Shown: positions 25,348-31,765 of the stretch, in pieces | How positions within the stretch are numbered: position 1 is the first letter of the stretch | How the letters are laid out: the number at the start of each line of letters is the position of its first letter | DNA from: JBFEUI01 sp041547565 | Lineage (GTDB): Bacteria > Pseudomonadota > Gammaproteobacteria > Thiohalomonadales > Thiohalomonadaceae | Reading direction: 5' to 3' | DNA: 32,947 nt | Assembly: GCA_041547565.1 (NCBI GenBank) | Contig: JBFEUI010000020.1 | Location: 1 to 32,947, forward strand | Position numbers and translations under genes: made by a program | The notes under the pieces: generated by a model | What the model was told of the DNA's origin: nothing | What the model saw: only the letters and a program-made list of their open reading frames with translations | Database searches by the model: none

Positions 25348-25673
25348 GCACTTCGTGACATGCCGCAACAGGCGGCACGCGGCCCTGCCGCCAGGCCCAG
25401 GGACGGGCCGTCCCACCTCGGCACCGGTTAATCAGCACATCAGAATATAACTCTTTTAACCATTGATAATCTTTAAATATCAACAGGTTAAACTTGACTT
25501 GCAACCACAACTGGCCAATGCTTTCCCTGACAGGCAAGGGGGAATCTGCCAGCCATAGCACACCAACTGGAGCGCGGCACTGTCGCCAGCGTGAAATCAC
25601 CCCGTTCACCTGTTATCACCAGCCATGGCTGTGGCATTACAATAAAAACCGTTACCGAAAGGGAGTGTCAGTT
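25348..25673. other. 326-base intergenic region between the transducer and hemerythrin-like genes
   Basis: No credible gene. The first part is GC-rich and holds two small hairpins without T-tails: TGCCGC-AACAG-GCGGCA just after the transducer stop, and GGGACG-GGC-CGTCCC about 30 bases later. A sharp switch to AT-rich sequence follows at about 25430 with the long inverted repeat at 25455-25492, then TTGACTTGCAACC, after which no good -10 box is seen. The leader reaches the ribosome-binding site AAAGGGAG before 25674. Confidence 0.6.
25455..25492. promoter_or_regulatory. Nested 38-bp inverted repeat, candidate operator
   Basis: Outer arms TTTAACC (25455-25461) and GGTTAAA (25486-25492) and inner arms TTGATA (25463-25468) and TATCAA (25478-25483) are both perfect, around a 9-base centre containing TTTAAA. 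The centre and arms are AT-rich. It sits about 180 bases before the hemerythrin-like gene. The inner arms repeat the TTGATA/TATCAA pair at 9724-9753 with a different spacer (9 instead of 16). Confidence 0.55.
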
Positions 25674-26114
25674 ATGATTCCGTTTGACGATCTGCACCGA
25701 CAGAACCACGACATTGCCGAATTGAGCAAGATTCTCGGCGTTCTGATCCAGGACAGAGAGATGTGCGACACCACCATCACCTGCGAACTGTTCGAGCGCT
25801 ACACCGAGAAGGTGCGCCACCACCTTGAGATGGAAGACAGGGTGCTTTACTCCGGCCTGCTGGCCCACCCTGACAACACGGTAAACACCTGCGCCAAACG
25901 CTTTCTCAACGGTGCCATGGAGATCAAGCGTATCTTCAACGCCTACACCAGCAAGTGGTGCAGCAAGGGGCTGCACGTCTACAATCACGACACCTTTTTA
26001 TCCGAAACCCTTGAGATCTTTCGCCTGATACGTGAACGCAGCCAGGCCGAAACCGAGGAACTCTATCCCCTGGTGCGTCGAGTGGAGGAGGAGCAGCTCG
26101 CCAAGAGCGCATAA
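25674..26114 (+). CDS. Hemerythrin-like (HHE) protein with altered ligands
   Basis: A 146-residue helical protein that resembles the HHE/hemerythrin fold, which binds a di-iron or related metal centre for O2 or NO handling. First-half ligand positions are visible: His12 in RQNHDI, and His50-xxx-Glu54 in RHHLEMEDRVLY. The second half lacks the matching histidines: RFLNGAMEI has Asn where His is expected, and SQAETEELYPLV keeps the acidic residues and LYP ending but no His. Metal binding may thus be partial, or the fold reused. The frame opens at 25494; ATG 25674 has AAAGGGAG at about 9 bases and begins the domain. It follows an aerotaxis transducer, consistent with oxygen sensing. A terminator follows at 26157. 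Confidence 0.7.
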   Translation: MIPFDDLHRQNHDIAELSKILGVLIQDREMCDTTITCELFERYTEKVRHHLEMEDRVLYSGLLAHPDNTVNTCAKRFLNGAMEIKRIFNAYTSKWCSKGLHVYNHDTFLSETLEIFRLIRERSQAETEELYPLVRRVEEEQLAKSA

Positions 26115-26156
26115 CCAACCAAGACTACTAAACTTTTATATTTTTATACTTTCCCC

Positions 26157-26183
26157 AGGGGGGCTCGCCCCCCTCATCTTTTT
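26157..26183 (+). terminator. Intrinsic terminator after the hemerythrin-like gene
   Basis: AGGGGGG-CTCG-CCCCCCT forms a perfect 7-bp stem with a 4-base loop, followed by CATC and five T's (26179-26183). It lies 42 bases past the stop at 26114, between convergent genes; the minus strand has no T-tail. Confidence 0.88.
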
Positions 26184-26211
26184 GTTACCCACACCCCGCT
26201 GCAACTGCATT

Positions 26212-26784
26212 TCACAAATGAACAATCGTGATCAGCTCTGGCGTATTTGCGCGGACACTGTCAGGTATTTCGATACTCACCCGCCAGTGTTCTGTTGACA
26301 GGGCTTGCGCCCACGACTTGATAGCACCGGTCTCCTCTCGCCCCCCTACGTGCCCGGTGTAGGCCAGGACGGTGATCACACCTCCCGGTGCCAGCAATTC
26401 CAGAGCCTGCTCCAGCGCCGAAATGGTGGTGACAGCCTGCGTAATGCAGCGCTTGTCGCTCCCGGGCAGATAGCCCAAATTGAACATGATCGCCTGTACA
26501 GTGGCGCAACAGCACCCCCGCAGCAGCTGCCCCATCATCTCATGTCCGTGCTGGAACAGCGTCACCCGCTCCAGCATGCCGGCCGCTGCAAGCCGCTCGC
26601 GGGTCGCATCCAGCGCATTCTGTTGCACATCAAAACCGAAAACATGCCCGCCCGCACCCACACGGCGGGCCAGAAACAGGGTATCGTGGCCATTGCCGAG
26701 CGTGGCATCTACGGCACAGCCCCCATCCGTCAATACAGCGGTGACCGTCTCCTGCGCCCGCCCTACCAGCGACACCCTCGTCAT
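26212..26784 (-). CDS. Class I SAM-dependent methyltransferase, YtqB/MnmM-like
   Basis: A 190-residue methyltransferase of the small 'rRNA methylase' family that includes B. subtilis YtqB, now called MnmM, which methylates the wobble uridine modification of tRNA. The SAM site DATLGNGHDTLFLA begins at 26 and the motif II acidic residue is Asp52 (GFDVQQNAL). NLGYLPGSDK and LLAPGGVITVLAYTGHVGGREE match the family's NLGYLPGGDK and YHGHPGG-type regions. Gammaproteobacteria normally use MnmC for that step, so the true substrate is open. The ATG at 26784 follows AGGTAGGAG. It is downstream of DUF1820 on the same strand (47-base gap), perhaps one transcript. Confidence 0.85.
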   Translation of the reverse strand: MTRVSLVGRAQETVTAVLTDGGCAVDATLGNGHDTLFLARRVGAGGHVFGFDVQQNALDATRERLAAAGMLERVTLFQHGHEMMGQLLRGCCCATVQAIMFNLGYLPGSDKRCITQAVTTISALEQALELLAPGGVITVLAYTGHVGGREETGAIKSWAQALSTEHWRVSIEIPDSVRANTPELITIVHL

Positions 26785-26831
26785 CTCCTACCTGCCTGAA
26801 CACCTGTCATGAACGTGCCAGCCACACGGTT

Positions 26832-27170
26832 TCAGTTACCGGGAGCAACGGGCGGCGTATACGCGCCTGCAGCGGAAGAGATATCCTGCCCCCTGCCATC
26901 AAACGCCACGATCTTCGCTGTCCCCTCGCGCTCCACCTCATCAATGCGTATCACCGCATGCATCGGCACATAACTGCGCTTAACCCCGGCAAATTCGGCT
27001 TTCAGACGCTCTTCCGCCGGGTCGATCACCAGCGCCGACTTCTCCCCGAAGATCATCCCCTCCAGTTCAACAAAACCGTGCATCCCCGACTGGGCGACCT
27101 GCCTGACATACACCTCGTATATCTGCCCCTGGTTGATAAATGAGACACGATAAACCCGTTTATTTGCCAT
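26832..27170 (-). CDS. DUF1820 family protein
   Basis: A 112-residue protein matching DUF1820, a gammaproteobacterial family of unknown function: YRVSFINQGQIYEVYVRQV, then FVELEGMIFGEKSALVIDPAEERLKAEFAGVKRSYVPMH and a short variable tail are characteristic. It looks like a small beta-rich cytosolic protein. The frame stays open to 27407, into the divergent regulator gene, but ATG 27170 has GAGG eight bases before it and starts the family domain. A promoter with a perfect TATAAT lies just upstream. It is divergent from the Crp/Fnr gene. Confidence 0.93.
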   Translation of the reverse strand: MANKRVYRVSFINQGQIYEVYVRQVAQSGMHGFVELEGMIFGEKSALVIDPAEERLKAEFAGVKRSYVPMHAVIRIDEVEREGTAKIVAFDGRGQDISSAAGAYTPPVAPGN

Positions 27171-27197
27171 CTTCCGTTCCTCGATTTCAGTGGCACG

Positions 27198-27226
27198 ATT
27201 ATACCCGATCAAACCCCGCCAAAAAG
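27198..27226 (-). promoter_or_regulatory. Candidate promoter of the DUF1820 gene
   Basis: On the minus strand a perfect TATAAT occupies 27203-27198, with a start point expected about 20 bases before the ATG at 27170. The -35 region at 17 bases reads CTTTTT, a poor match, so an activator may be needed. Confidence 0.5.
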
Positions 27227-27255
27227 CGCCGGGCATCGCCCCCGCACGGCATCGG

Positions 27256-27281
27256 GGATATACTATTTCTGTTATATATCC
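27256..27281. promoter_or_regulatory. GGATATA-N12-TATATCC inverted repeat between divergent genes
   Basis: GGATATA (27256-27262) and TATATCC (27275-27281) are perfect inverted arms with a 12-base spacer, 28 bases before the Crp/Fnr start. TATACT (27259-27264) within it could be a -10 box. The position suits autoregulation or control by another dimeric regulator. Confidence 0.45.
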
Positions 27282-27309
27282 ACGCAACAGGCGCACTTTG
27301 CGGAGCACA

Positions 27310-27981
27310 ATGATGAATGGTGAGAGCCGCTGGCTGGAACACTTTCCCGGCCTGAAAGAGATACAGGAGAGCGAATGGCTGGAGGCCGTCGACAAGGCGC
27401 AGACCATGTCGCTGCCGGCAGGCGTTACTGTTTATCACGAGGGTGACGTGTGCCAGAACTACCTGCTGGTGATCGACGGTTCGGTGCGGGTGCAAAAGCT
27501 CTCCGAGTCCGGCAAGGAGATCGTCCTCTACCGTGTTGAAGCGGGGCAGTCCTGCGTCCTGACCACCTCCTGCCTTTTGGCCCATGATCACTACCATGCC
27601 GAGGCCATTACCGAGACTGAAGTAAATGCCGTAGCCATCCCCCACAATGCATTTCAACAGGCACTGGCGGCAAAGAAATTCAGGGAATTTGTCTTTGCCT
27701 CCTATGGCGAGCGGGTCGCCTCACTGGTAATGCTCATCGACGCCATCGCCTTTGGCCGCATGGACAGCCGCCTTGCACACACCCTGCTTGAACTGGCCGA
27801 TACTGATGGCGTGACCACGGCCACGCACCAGGATCTGGCACGCGAGCTTGGTACGGCACGCGAAGTGGTCAGCAGGCTGCTAAAGGAGTTTGAACGCCAT
27901 GGCTGGGTTGCGCTGCAGCGTGGCCGCATACAACTGCTCGACCTGCACGCCCTCGCCTCCCTGCACAGCCTGCATGTGTGA
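27310..27981 (+). CDS. Crp/Fnr-family transcriptional regulator
   Basis: A 223-residue dimeric regulator: cyclic-nucleotide-binding-like beta-roll (about 30-120), dimer helix (about 126-160) and winged helix-turn-helix (about 170-210). The recognition helix GTAREVVSRLLKEF has Glu185, Ser188 and Arg189, the E-SR set of the Fnr class that contacts TTGAT-type half sites. The four Fnr iron-sulfur cysteines are not arranged as in Fnr; instead Cys48, Cys82 and Cys88 (SCVLTTSCLLA) lie in the effector domain and might sense redox or bind a cofactor. The frame opens at 27190, but the start is ATG 27310 or 27313, with CGGAG upstream. The DUF2892 gene follows by 74 bases and is a likely target. Confidence 0.92.
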   Translation: MMNGESRWLEHFPGLKEIQESEWLEAVDKAQTMSLPAGVTVYHEGDVCQNYLLVIDGSVRVQKLSESGKEIVLYRVEAGQSCVLTTSCLLAHDHYHAEAITETEVNAVAIPHNAFQQALAAKKFREFVFASYGERVASLVMLIDAIAFGRMDSRLAHTLLELADTDGVTTATHQDLARELGTAREVVSRLLKEFERHGWVALQRGRIQLLDLHALASLHSLHV

Positions 27982-27990
27982 TTTTGTCAC
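27978..27990. promoter_or_regulatory. GTGA-N5-TCAC dyad upstream of the DUF2892 gene
   Basis: GTGA (27978-27981) and TCAC (27987-27990) flank TTTTG, overlapping the stop codon of the regulator and 65 bases before the DUF2892 start. The arms resemble Crp-family half sites, but the five-base spacer is one short of the usual six. A weak pair TTACAT/TATGCT follows and might be a promoter. Confidence 0.35.
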
Positions 27991-28055
27991 TTACATCGGG
28001 CGTAGGGCGGTCTATGCTTGCTGTATCGTTTGCAATGACCGTGTAGGAGGATGTG

Positions 28056-28238
28056 ATGAAAAGCAATGTAGGCGGTATCGATAAAATAGTGCGTATCGTC
28101 ATCGGCCTGGTGCTGATCGGCCTGACCCTGGCCAATGTAATTCCGGCCTGGGGCTGGATAGGCATCGTGCCGCTGGTGACCGGTGTCGTGGGCTTCTGCC
28201 CGTTTTATCCATTGCTCGGTTTTAGCAGCAAAAAATAA
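28056..28238 (+). CDS. DUF2892 membrane protein
   Basis: A 60-residue inner-membrane protein with two helices (about 11-28 and 33-52) and the family ending GFCPFYPLLGFS, like the membrane part of the YgaP rhodanese. There is no rhodanese domain here. Such proteins often occur beside sulfur-handling or redox-regulated genes. The ATG at 28056 has AGGAGG five bases upstream (28045-28050); a GTG at 28053 is too close to it. It lies downstream of a Crp/Fnr regulator on the same strand, so regulation by it is likely. Confidence 0.92.
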   Translation: MKSNVGGIDKIVRIVIGLVLIGLTLANVIPAWGWIGIVPLVTGVVGFCPFYPLLGFSSKK

Positions 28239-28261
28239 CTTAAAAGTCTGCATCTGGAGGG

Positions 28262-28420
28262 CCTTATGCCGCGGAGCACATGGAAGTGCGAGAGCGGCGT
28301 TGAGATGTACGGGCTGCTCCTTCACATCCATGTGACCGCTGCACTTGTTCGTCCTGAACAGCGTACACCGCGGGTCCATGGCGGGACAGGAGCGGTGTGC
28401 AAGCAGTTCCTTCACATCCC
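28262..28420. repeat. Two diverged direct copies of a repeat, about 90-base period
   Basis: Best read on the minus strand. Copy one starts at 28420 and runs GGATGTGAAGGAACTGC, then CGCTC, a CCATG, and CCGCGG to about 28367; copy two starts at 28330 with GGATGTGAAGGAGCAGC and again CGCTC, CCATG and CCGCGG to about 28268. TCCTTCACATCC on the plus strand is identical in both (28318-28329 and 28408-28419). Inside are the palindrome TCACAT-CC-ATGTGA (28322-28335) and arms ACACCGC (28365-28371)/GCGGTGT (28392-28398), so a folded RNA or DNA is possible. The 214-base gap between genes holds nothing else that I can support. Confidence 0.6.
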
Positions 28421-28452
28421 TCGGCGCCGGCTTGCCGCTTTGCTCTACCGCC

Positions 28453-29316
28453 TCATGACACACCGGCACTTGAGCGTCCACGGATCGCCAGCACACCGGC
28501 CACGACAATCAGCAACGCCCCGGCCACAAACAACCAGTCCAGTGTCTCACCCCAAAACAGGTAACCGAACAGTGCCGCAAACACCACGGAGAAATAGGTG
28601 AACGGCCCGACACTCGCCGCCGCCCCCAAGCTGTAGCCCCGGGTCAGCAACAGCTGCCCCATTGTCCCCATCACACCCATCAGTGCCACCAGTCCCCACT
28701 CTTCGGGCTGCGGCATGCGCCACCCCCATGACATGGGCACGGCCGACACCGCCGTCGCGATTAGTGAAAAGTAAAACACAATGCGCGTGATCGGTTCGCT
28801 CCGCCCCAGACGGCGCACCGTAACCTTGGCCAGCGCGGCAAGCAGGCCGCCCATCAGCCCCACCAGCGCCAGCAGGCTGAACTGACCCTGGGGATTGAGC
28901 ACCAGCAGCACACCGACAAACCCCACCGGCACAGCCAGCACCGCAAGACGCGCCAGCGGCTCGCGCAACCAGAACAGTGCAATCAGGGGCATAAATATCG
29001 GTGAGGTCATTTTAAGCAGCACTCCCTCGGCCAGGGGCAGACGCGCCAACACATAGAAAAAACAGTACATGGCCGAGACACCCGCCAGCGCACGCAGCAG
29101 GTGCAGGTACGGAACCGTCGTCTGCAGGTTGCCCAGCCCGCGGCGCAGCAACAACGGCAAGATGACGAACAGGCCGATAAGATTACGCAGGAATACCGTC
29201 ATCTCCCATGGCAGGGAGGTCGACACCGCCTTGACCGCCGCACCCATGGCGGCAAACATGAATTCCGATGCGATGATCAGCAGCGCACCGTGCAGCAGTG
29301 CCCTGTTAGCGGGCAT
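28453..29316 (-). CDS. DMT-superfamily (EamA) exporter
   Basis: A 287-residue inner-membrane transporter with ten predicted helices formed by two EamA repeats, which export amino acids or other small metabolites. Family marks are FLRNLIGLFVILPLLLRRG after helix two, PLAEGVLLKMTSPIFMPLIA in repeat one and YSLGAAASVGPFTYFSVVFA with FGYLFWGE in repeat two. The substrate cannot be told from sequence. The start ATG (29316) is 14 bases after the DUF2452 stop and lacks a clear Shine-Dalgarno, so translation coupling is likely. It is the last gene of a minus-strand run msrA, DUF2452, exporter. Confidence 0.92.
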   Translation of the reverse strand: MPANRALLHGALLIIASEFMFAAMGAAVKAVSTSLPWEMTVFLRNLIGLFVILPLLLRRGLGNLQTTVPYLHLLRALAGVSAMYCFFYVLARLPLAEGVLLKMTSPIFMPLIALFWLREPLARLAVLAVPVGFVGVLLVLNPQGQFSLLALVGLMGGLLAALAKVTVRRLGRSEPITRIVFYFSLIATAVSAVPMSWGWRMPQPEEWGLVALMGVMGTMGQLLLTRGYSLGAAASVGPFTYFSVVFAALFGYLFWGETLDWLFVAGALLIVVAGVLAIRGRSSAGVS

Positions 29317-29330
29317 GGACGCAAGGGCGG

Positions 29331-29819
29331 CTACGGACCATCGAGCAAGCGCTCGACGATGGCTCCCGTTTCATCGGGACAATCCAGTTCTTCCAGCGGA
29401 GTCCATGACCGGTCGTTCTCCATGCGGAAGGAACCCTCATAGTCGTGGGGCGGCTTGCCGCCCCACTCCTCGGGCGAGAGCATCGAAAAATAACGCGTCC
29501 CGTCAGCCCTTTTATAGAGGTGGTAGATGTGACCGGGCAGACGCTTGAAATTACACTGCGCCCGATGCAGCATCTGGTCACGCCGGGTGGCATCGAGTAC
29601 CGCCCTGGCCTCCTGCTGCAAGGCACGCACCTGATCGGCAATCACCTTCAACTTGCCGTGAGCCACCGAGGTCAGCATGTTGTCGGCCTCGGCAATCTCC
29701 CGCACCATATCGACCAGTTCCACCGCCGGCGCCAGACGGCTGACCGGGTAGGGGGCACTGTTGTCGGCACCGCGGTGTACCGCCCCCCTGTTGTGCTTCG
29801 CGTTGCTATTTCTTTTCAT
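29331..29819 (-). CDS. DUF2452 family protein
   Basis: A 162-residue soluble protein of DUF2452, a family of unknown function. Marks are LAPAVELVDMVREIAEAD, KLKVIADQVRALQQEARAVL (helical), HRAQCNFKRLPGHIYHLY and FSMLSPEEWGG..PPHDYEGSFR. The start ATG (29819) has only a weak ribosome-binding site. It lies 42 bases after msrA and 14 before the exporter gene, all on the minus strand, so these three genes are probably one operon. No catalytic motif is apparent; the conserved Cys/His/Tyr-rich stretch near 90-104 could be functional. Confidence 0.92.
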   Translation of the reverse strand: MKRNSNAKHNRGAVHRGADNSAPYPVSRLAPAVELVDMVREIAEADNMLTSVAHGKLKVIADQVRALQQEARAVLDATRRDQMLHRAQCNFKRLPGHIYHLYKRADGTRYFSMLSPEEWGGKPPHDYEGSFRMENDRSWTPLEELDCPDETGAIVERLLDGP

Positions 29820-29861
29820 GGTATTGGTCCGGCACGGTATTGCCGTGAATTATATCCTTTC

Positions 29862-30491
29862 TTAATCAGCGGGATAGTCCACGCCTGTACCTCCCAGTCC
29901 ACAGTAACCGGCAGGATTTTTGGCCAGATACTGCTGGTGGTAGTCCTCTGCATAGTAAAACTCGGGAACATCGATAATTTCAGTGGTGATCGTCCCCCAA
30001 CCTGCCGCCGACAACGCCTGCTGATAACGTGCTCGTGTCCGTTCAGCCGCCTCGCGCTGCGCACTGCCGTAGACATAGATCCCGGAGCGGTACTGCGTGC
30101 CGCGGTCATTGCCCTGGCGCATCCCCTGCGTCGGATCGTGCGCGCTCCAGAATACCCGCAGCAGCGTCTCATAGCGAATGCGCTGCGGGTCAAACACAAT
30201 CCGTATCACCTCGTTGTGCCCGGTCAGGCCACTGCACACCTCCTCGTAGCTCGGATTCGGCGTATAGCCTGCCGCATAGCCCGCAGCGGTGCTGTATACA
30301 CCCTCAAGCTGCCAGAATTGCCGTTCGGCTCCCCAGAAGCAACCCATGCCGAACAGCGCCAGTTCCATGCCCTCGGGAAACGGCGGCTTGATTCGCGCCC
30401 CGCTTATATAGTGCTGTTCGGCCACCTGCAGCGGCTCACTTCGTCCGGGCAGCGCCTGCCCGGGGCGCGGCATCGTCTGCTTGTCCATCAT
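29862..30491 (-). CDS. msrA: Peptide methionine sulfoxide reductase MsrA
   Basis: Repairs methionine-S-sulfoxide in proteins, using thioredoxin for recycling. The 209-residue product is close to E. coli MsrA (212). The catalytic motif GCFWGAE places Cys51 as in E. coli, and the resolving Cys is in NPAGYCGLGG (Cys197). The third cysteine of the E. coli tail is replaced: the ending reads GVDYPAD, so recycling probably uses only the two-cysteine route. I start at ATG 30491; a GTG at 30494 and ATG 30488 are alternatives. It is divergent from nadA with a spacer of about 100 bases and heads the operon with DUF2452 and the exporter. It fits the oxidative/redox theme of the region. Confidence 0.96.
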   Translation of the reverse strand: MMDKQTMPRPGQALPGRSEPLQVAEQHYISGARIKPPFPEGMELALFGMGCFWGAERQFWQLEGVYSTAAGYAAGYTPNPSYEEVCSGLTGHNEVIRIVFDPQRIRYETLLRVFWSAHDPTQGMRQGNDRGTQYRSGIYVYGSAQREAAERTRARYQQALSAAGWGTITTEIIDVPEFYYAEDYHQQYLAKNPAGYCGLGGTGVDYPAD

Positions 30492-30599
30492 CACTCACCA
30501 CCTGCGCTTCATCGCGCATTACACAGCAACCCTACTGTTCTATCTTTATTCTAGAAGCTGGATATCAAGCCCGAGAGAGCAAATAGTGTGAGGTGATCC

Positions 30600-31657
30600 T
30601 TGGACCTGGCGCAACAGACACCACAGCGGCTGGAAGCGAAAATACGCGCCATCGCCGAGACGGTAACGCGGCCTGCCCCCCTGTCGCCCGAAGAACAGCA
30701 GGCGTTGATCGCTCGCATCAGGCAGCAGCTGGTCGAGCAGGATGCGGTGCTCATCGCCCACTACTACGTCGATGAGCAACTACAGCAGCTGGCCGACGAG
30801 ACCGGCGGCCACGTGGCCGACTCACTGAGCATGGCCGACTATGGCAACCGCCACCCCGCCTCGACCCTGGTGATAGCCGGCTACGCTTCATGGGCGAGAC
30901 GGCCAAAATCCTCAATCCGGAGAAACGCGTGCTGATGCCCGAACTCGCCGCCACCTGCTCGCTCGACCTGGGTTGCCCGGCAGAGCAATTCGGTGCCTTC
31001 TGCGATGAACACCCCGATCACACGGTGGTGGTCTATGCCAACACCAGCGCAGCGGTCAAGGCACGCGCCGACTGGGTCGTCACCTCCAGCAACGCCCTGG
31101 ACATCGTGCGTCACATCCATGCACAGGGGCAGCCCATTATCTGGGCCCCGGATAGGCACCTCGGCCGCTACATCCAGGACCAGACCGGTGTCGAAATGCT
31201 GCGCTGGATGGGCGACTGCGTGGTGCACAACGAGTTCAGGGCCGAGGAACTGGCAGAGCTGAAACGACAACACCCGCAGGCGCAGGTACTGGTACACCCC
31301 GAATCACCCGAGGCCGTGGTGGCCCTGGCCGATGTGGTCGGTTCCACCACGCGGCTGATCAAGGCGGCAAGGGAATCTACCGCCACCACCCTTATCGTTG
31401 CAACCGACTATGGCATCTTTCACAAAATGCGCCAGGCCGCACCGCACAAACAACTTATTGTCGCCCCCACCGGCGGTGACAGCCCCGCCTGCTCCATGTG
31501 CGCCCACTGCCCGTGGATGGCAATGAATGGACTGGAGGGCGTGGCCCGGGTGCTGGAGCACGGCGACAACGTTATCGAAATCGATGAGACGATCCGGCAG
31601 CGGGCGCGGGTCCCTATTCAGCGCATGCTGGAGTTCTCGCGCCAACACAAAAGTTAG
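30600..31657 (+). pseudogene. nadA: Quinolinate synthase NadA, interrupted by a one-base frameshift
   Basis: Joins iminoaspartate and dihydroxyacetone phosphate into quinolinate for NAD synthesis, using a [4Fe-4S] cluster. The first part (30600-30881) reads in one frame up to STLVIAG; the rest (from about 30884) continues in another with RFMGETAKILNPEK. The family has VAGVRFMGETAK here, so one G is missing between 30881 and 30882 (GGC-TACGC instead of GGC-GTACGC). Restored, the protein has 352 residues and cluster ligands Cys120, Cys207 and Cys304, spaced exactly as in E. coli (C113, C200, C297); the CSMCAHC motif is intact. The start is a TTG with GAGG six bases before. A sequencing error or recent mutation is equally possible. 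Confidence 0.9.
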
Positions 31658-31765
31658 ACGCCAACCAAGTGTAAATTCACTCTATTTTGCACGTCTTTTC
31701 TCGCACCTGTCATCGCTATATACTCGCGCAGATAATCATAAAACAAAGTGTGAAAAGGAACTCAC

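Noticed and set aside
25463..25483. Canonical Fnr box
   Set aside because: The half sites fit TTGAT/ATCAA but the spacer is 11 bases between them instead of four; recorded only as a dyad.
25348..25673. GEMM cyclic-di-GMP riboswitch in leaders of the signalling genes
   Set aside because: I looked for the conserved core (such as CGCAAAGCC) in the longer leaders and found none.
27987..28508. Minus-strand 173-codon frame across DUF2892 and the repeat region
   Set aside because: It overlaps the DUF2892 gene, which has a strong AGGAGG site, and its repeated DVKE comes from the nucleotide repeat. A decayed gene cannot be fully excluded.
29445..30554. Plus-strand frame of 369 codons opposite DUF2452 and msrA
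   Set aside because: It spans two well-conserved minus-strand genes and shows no family features.
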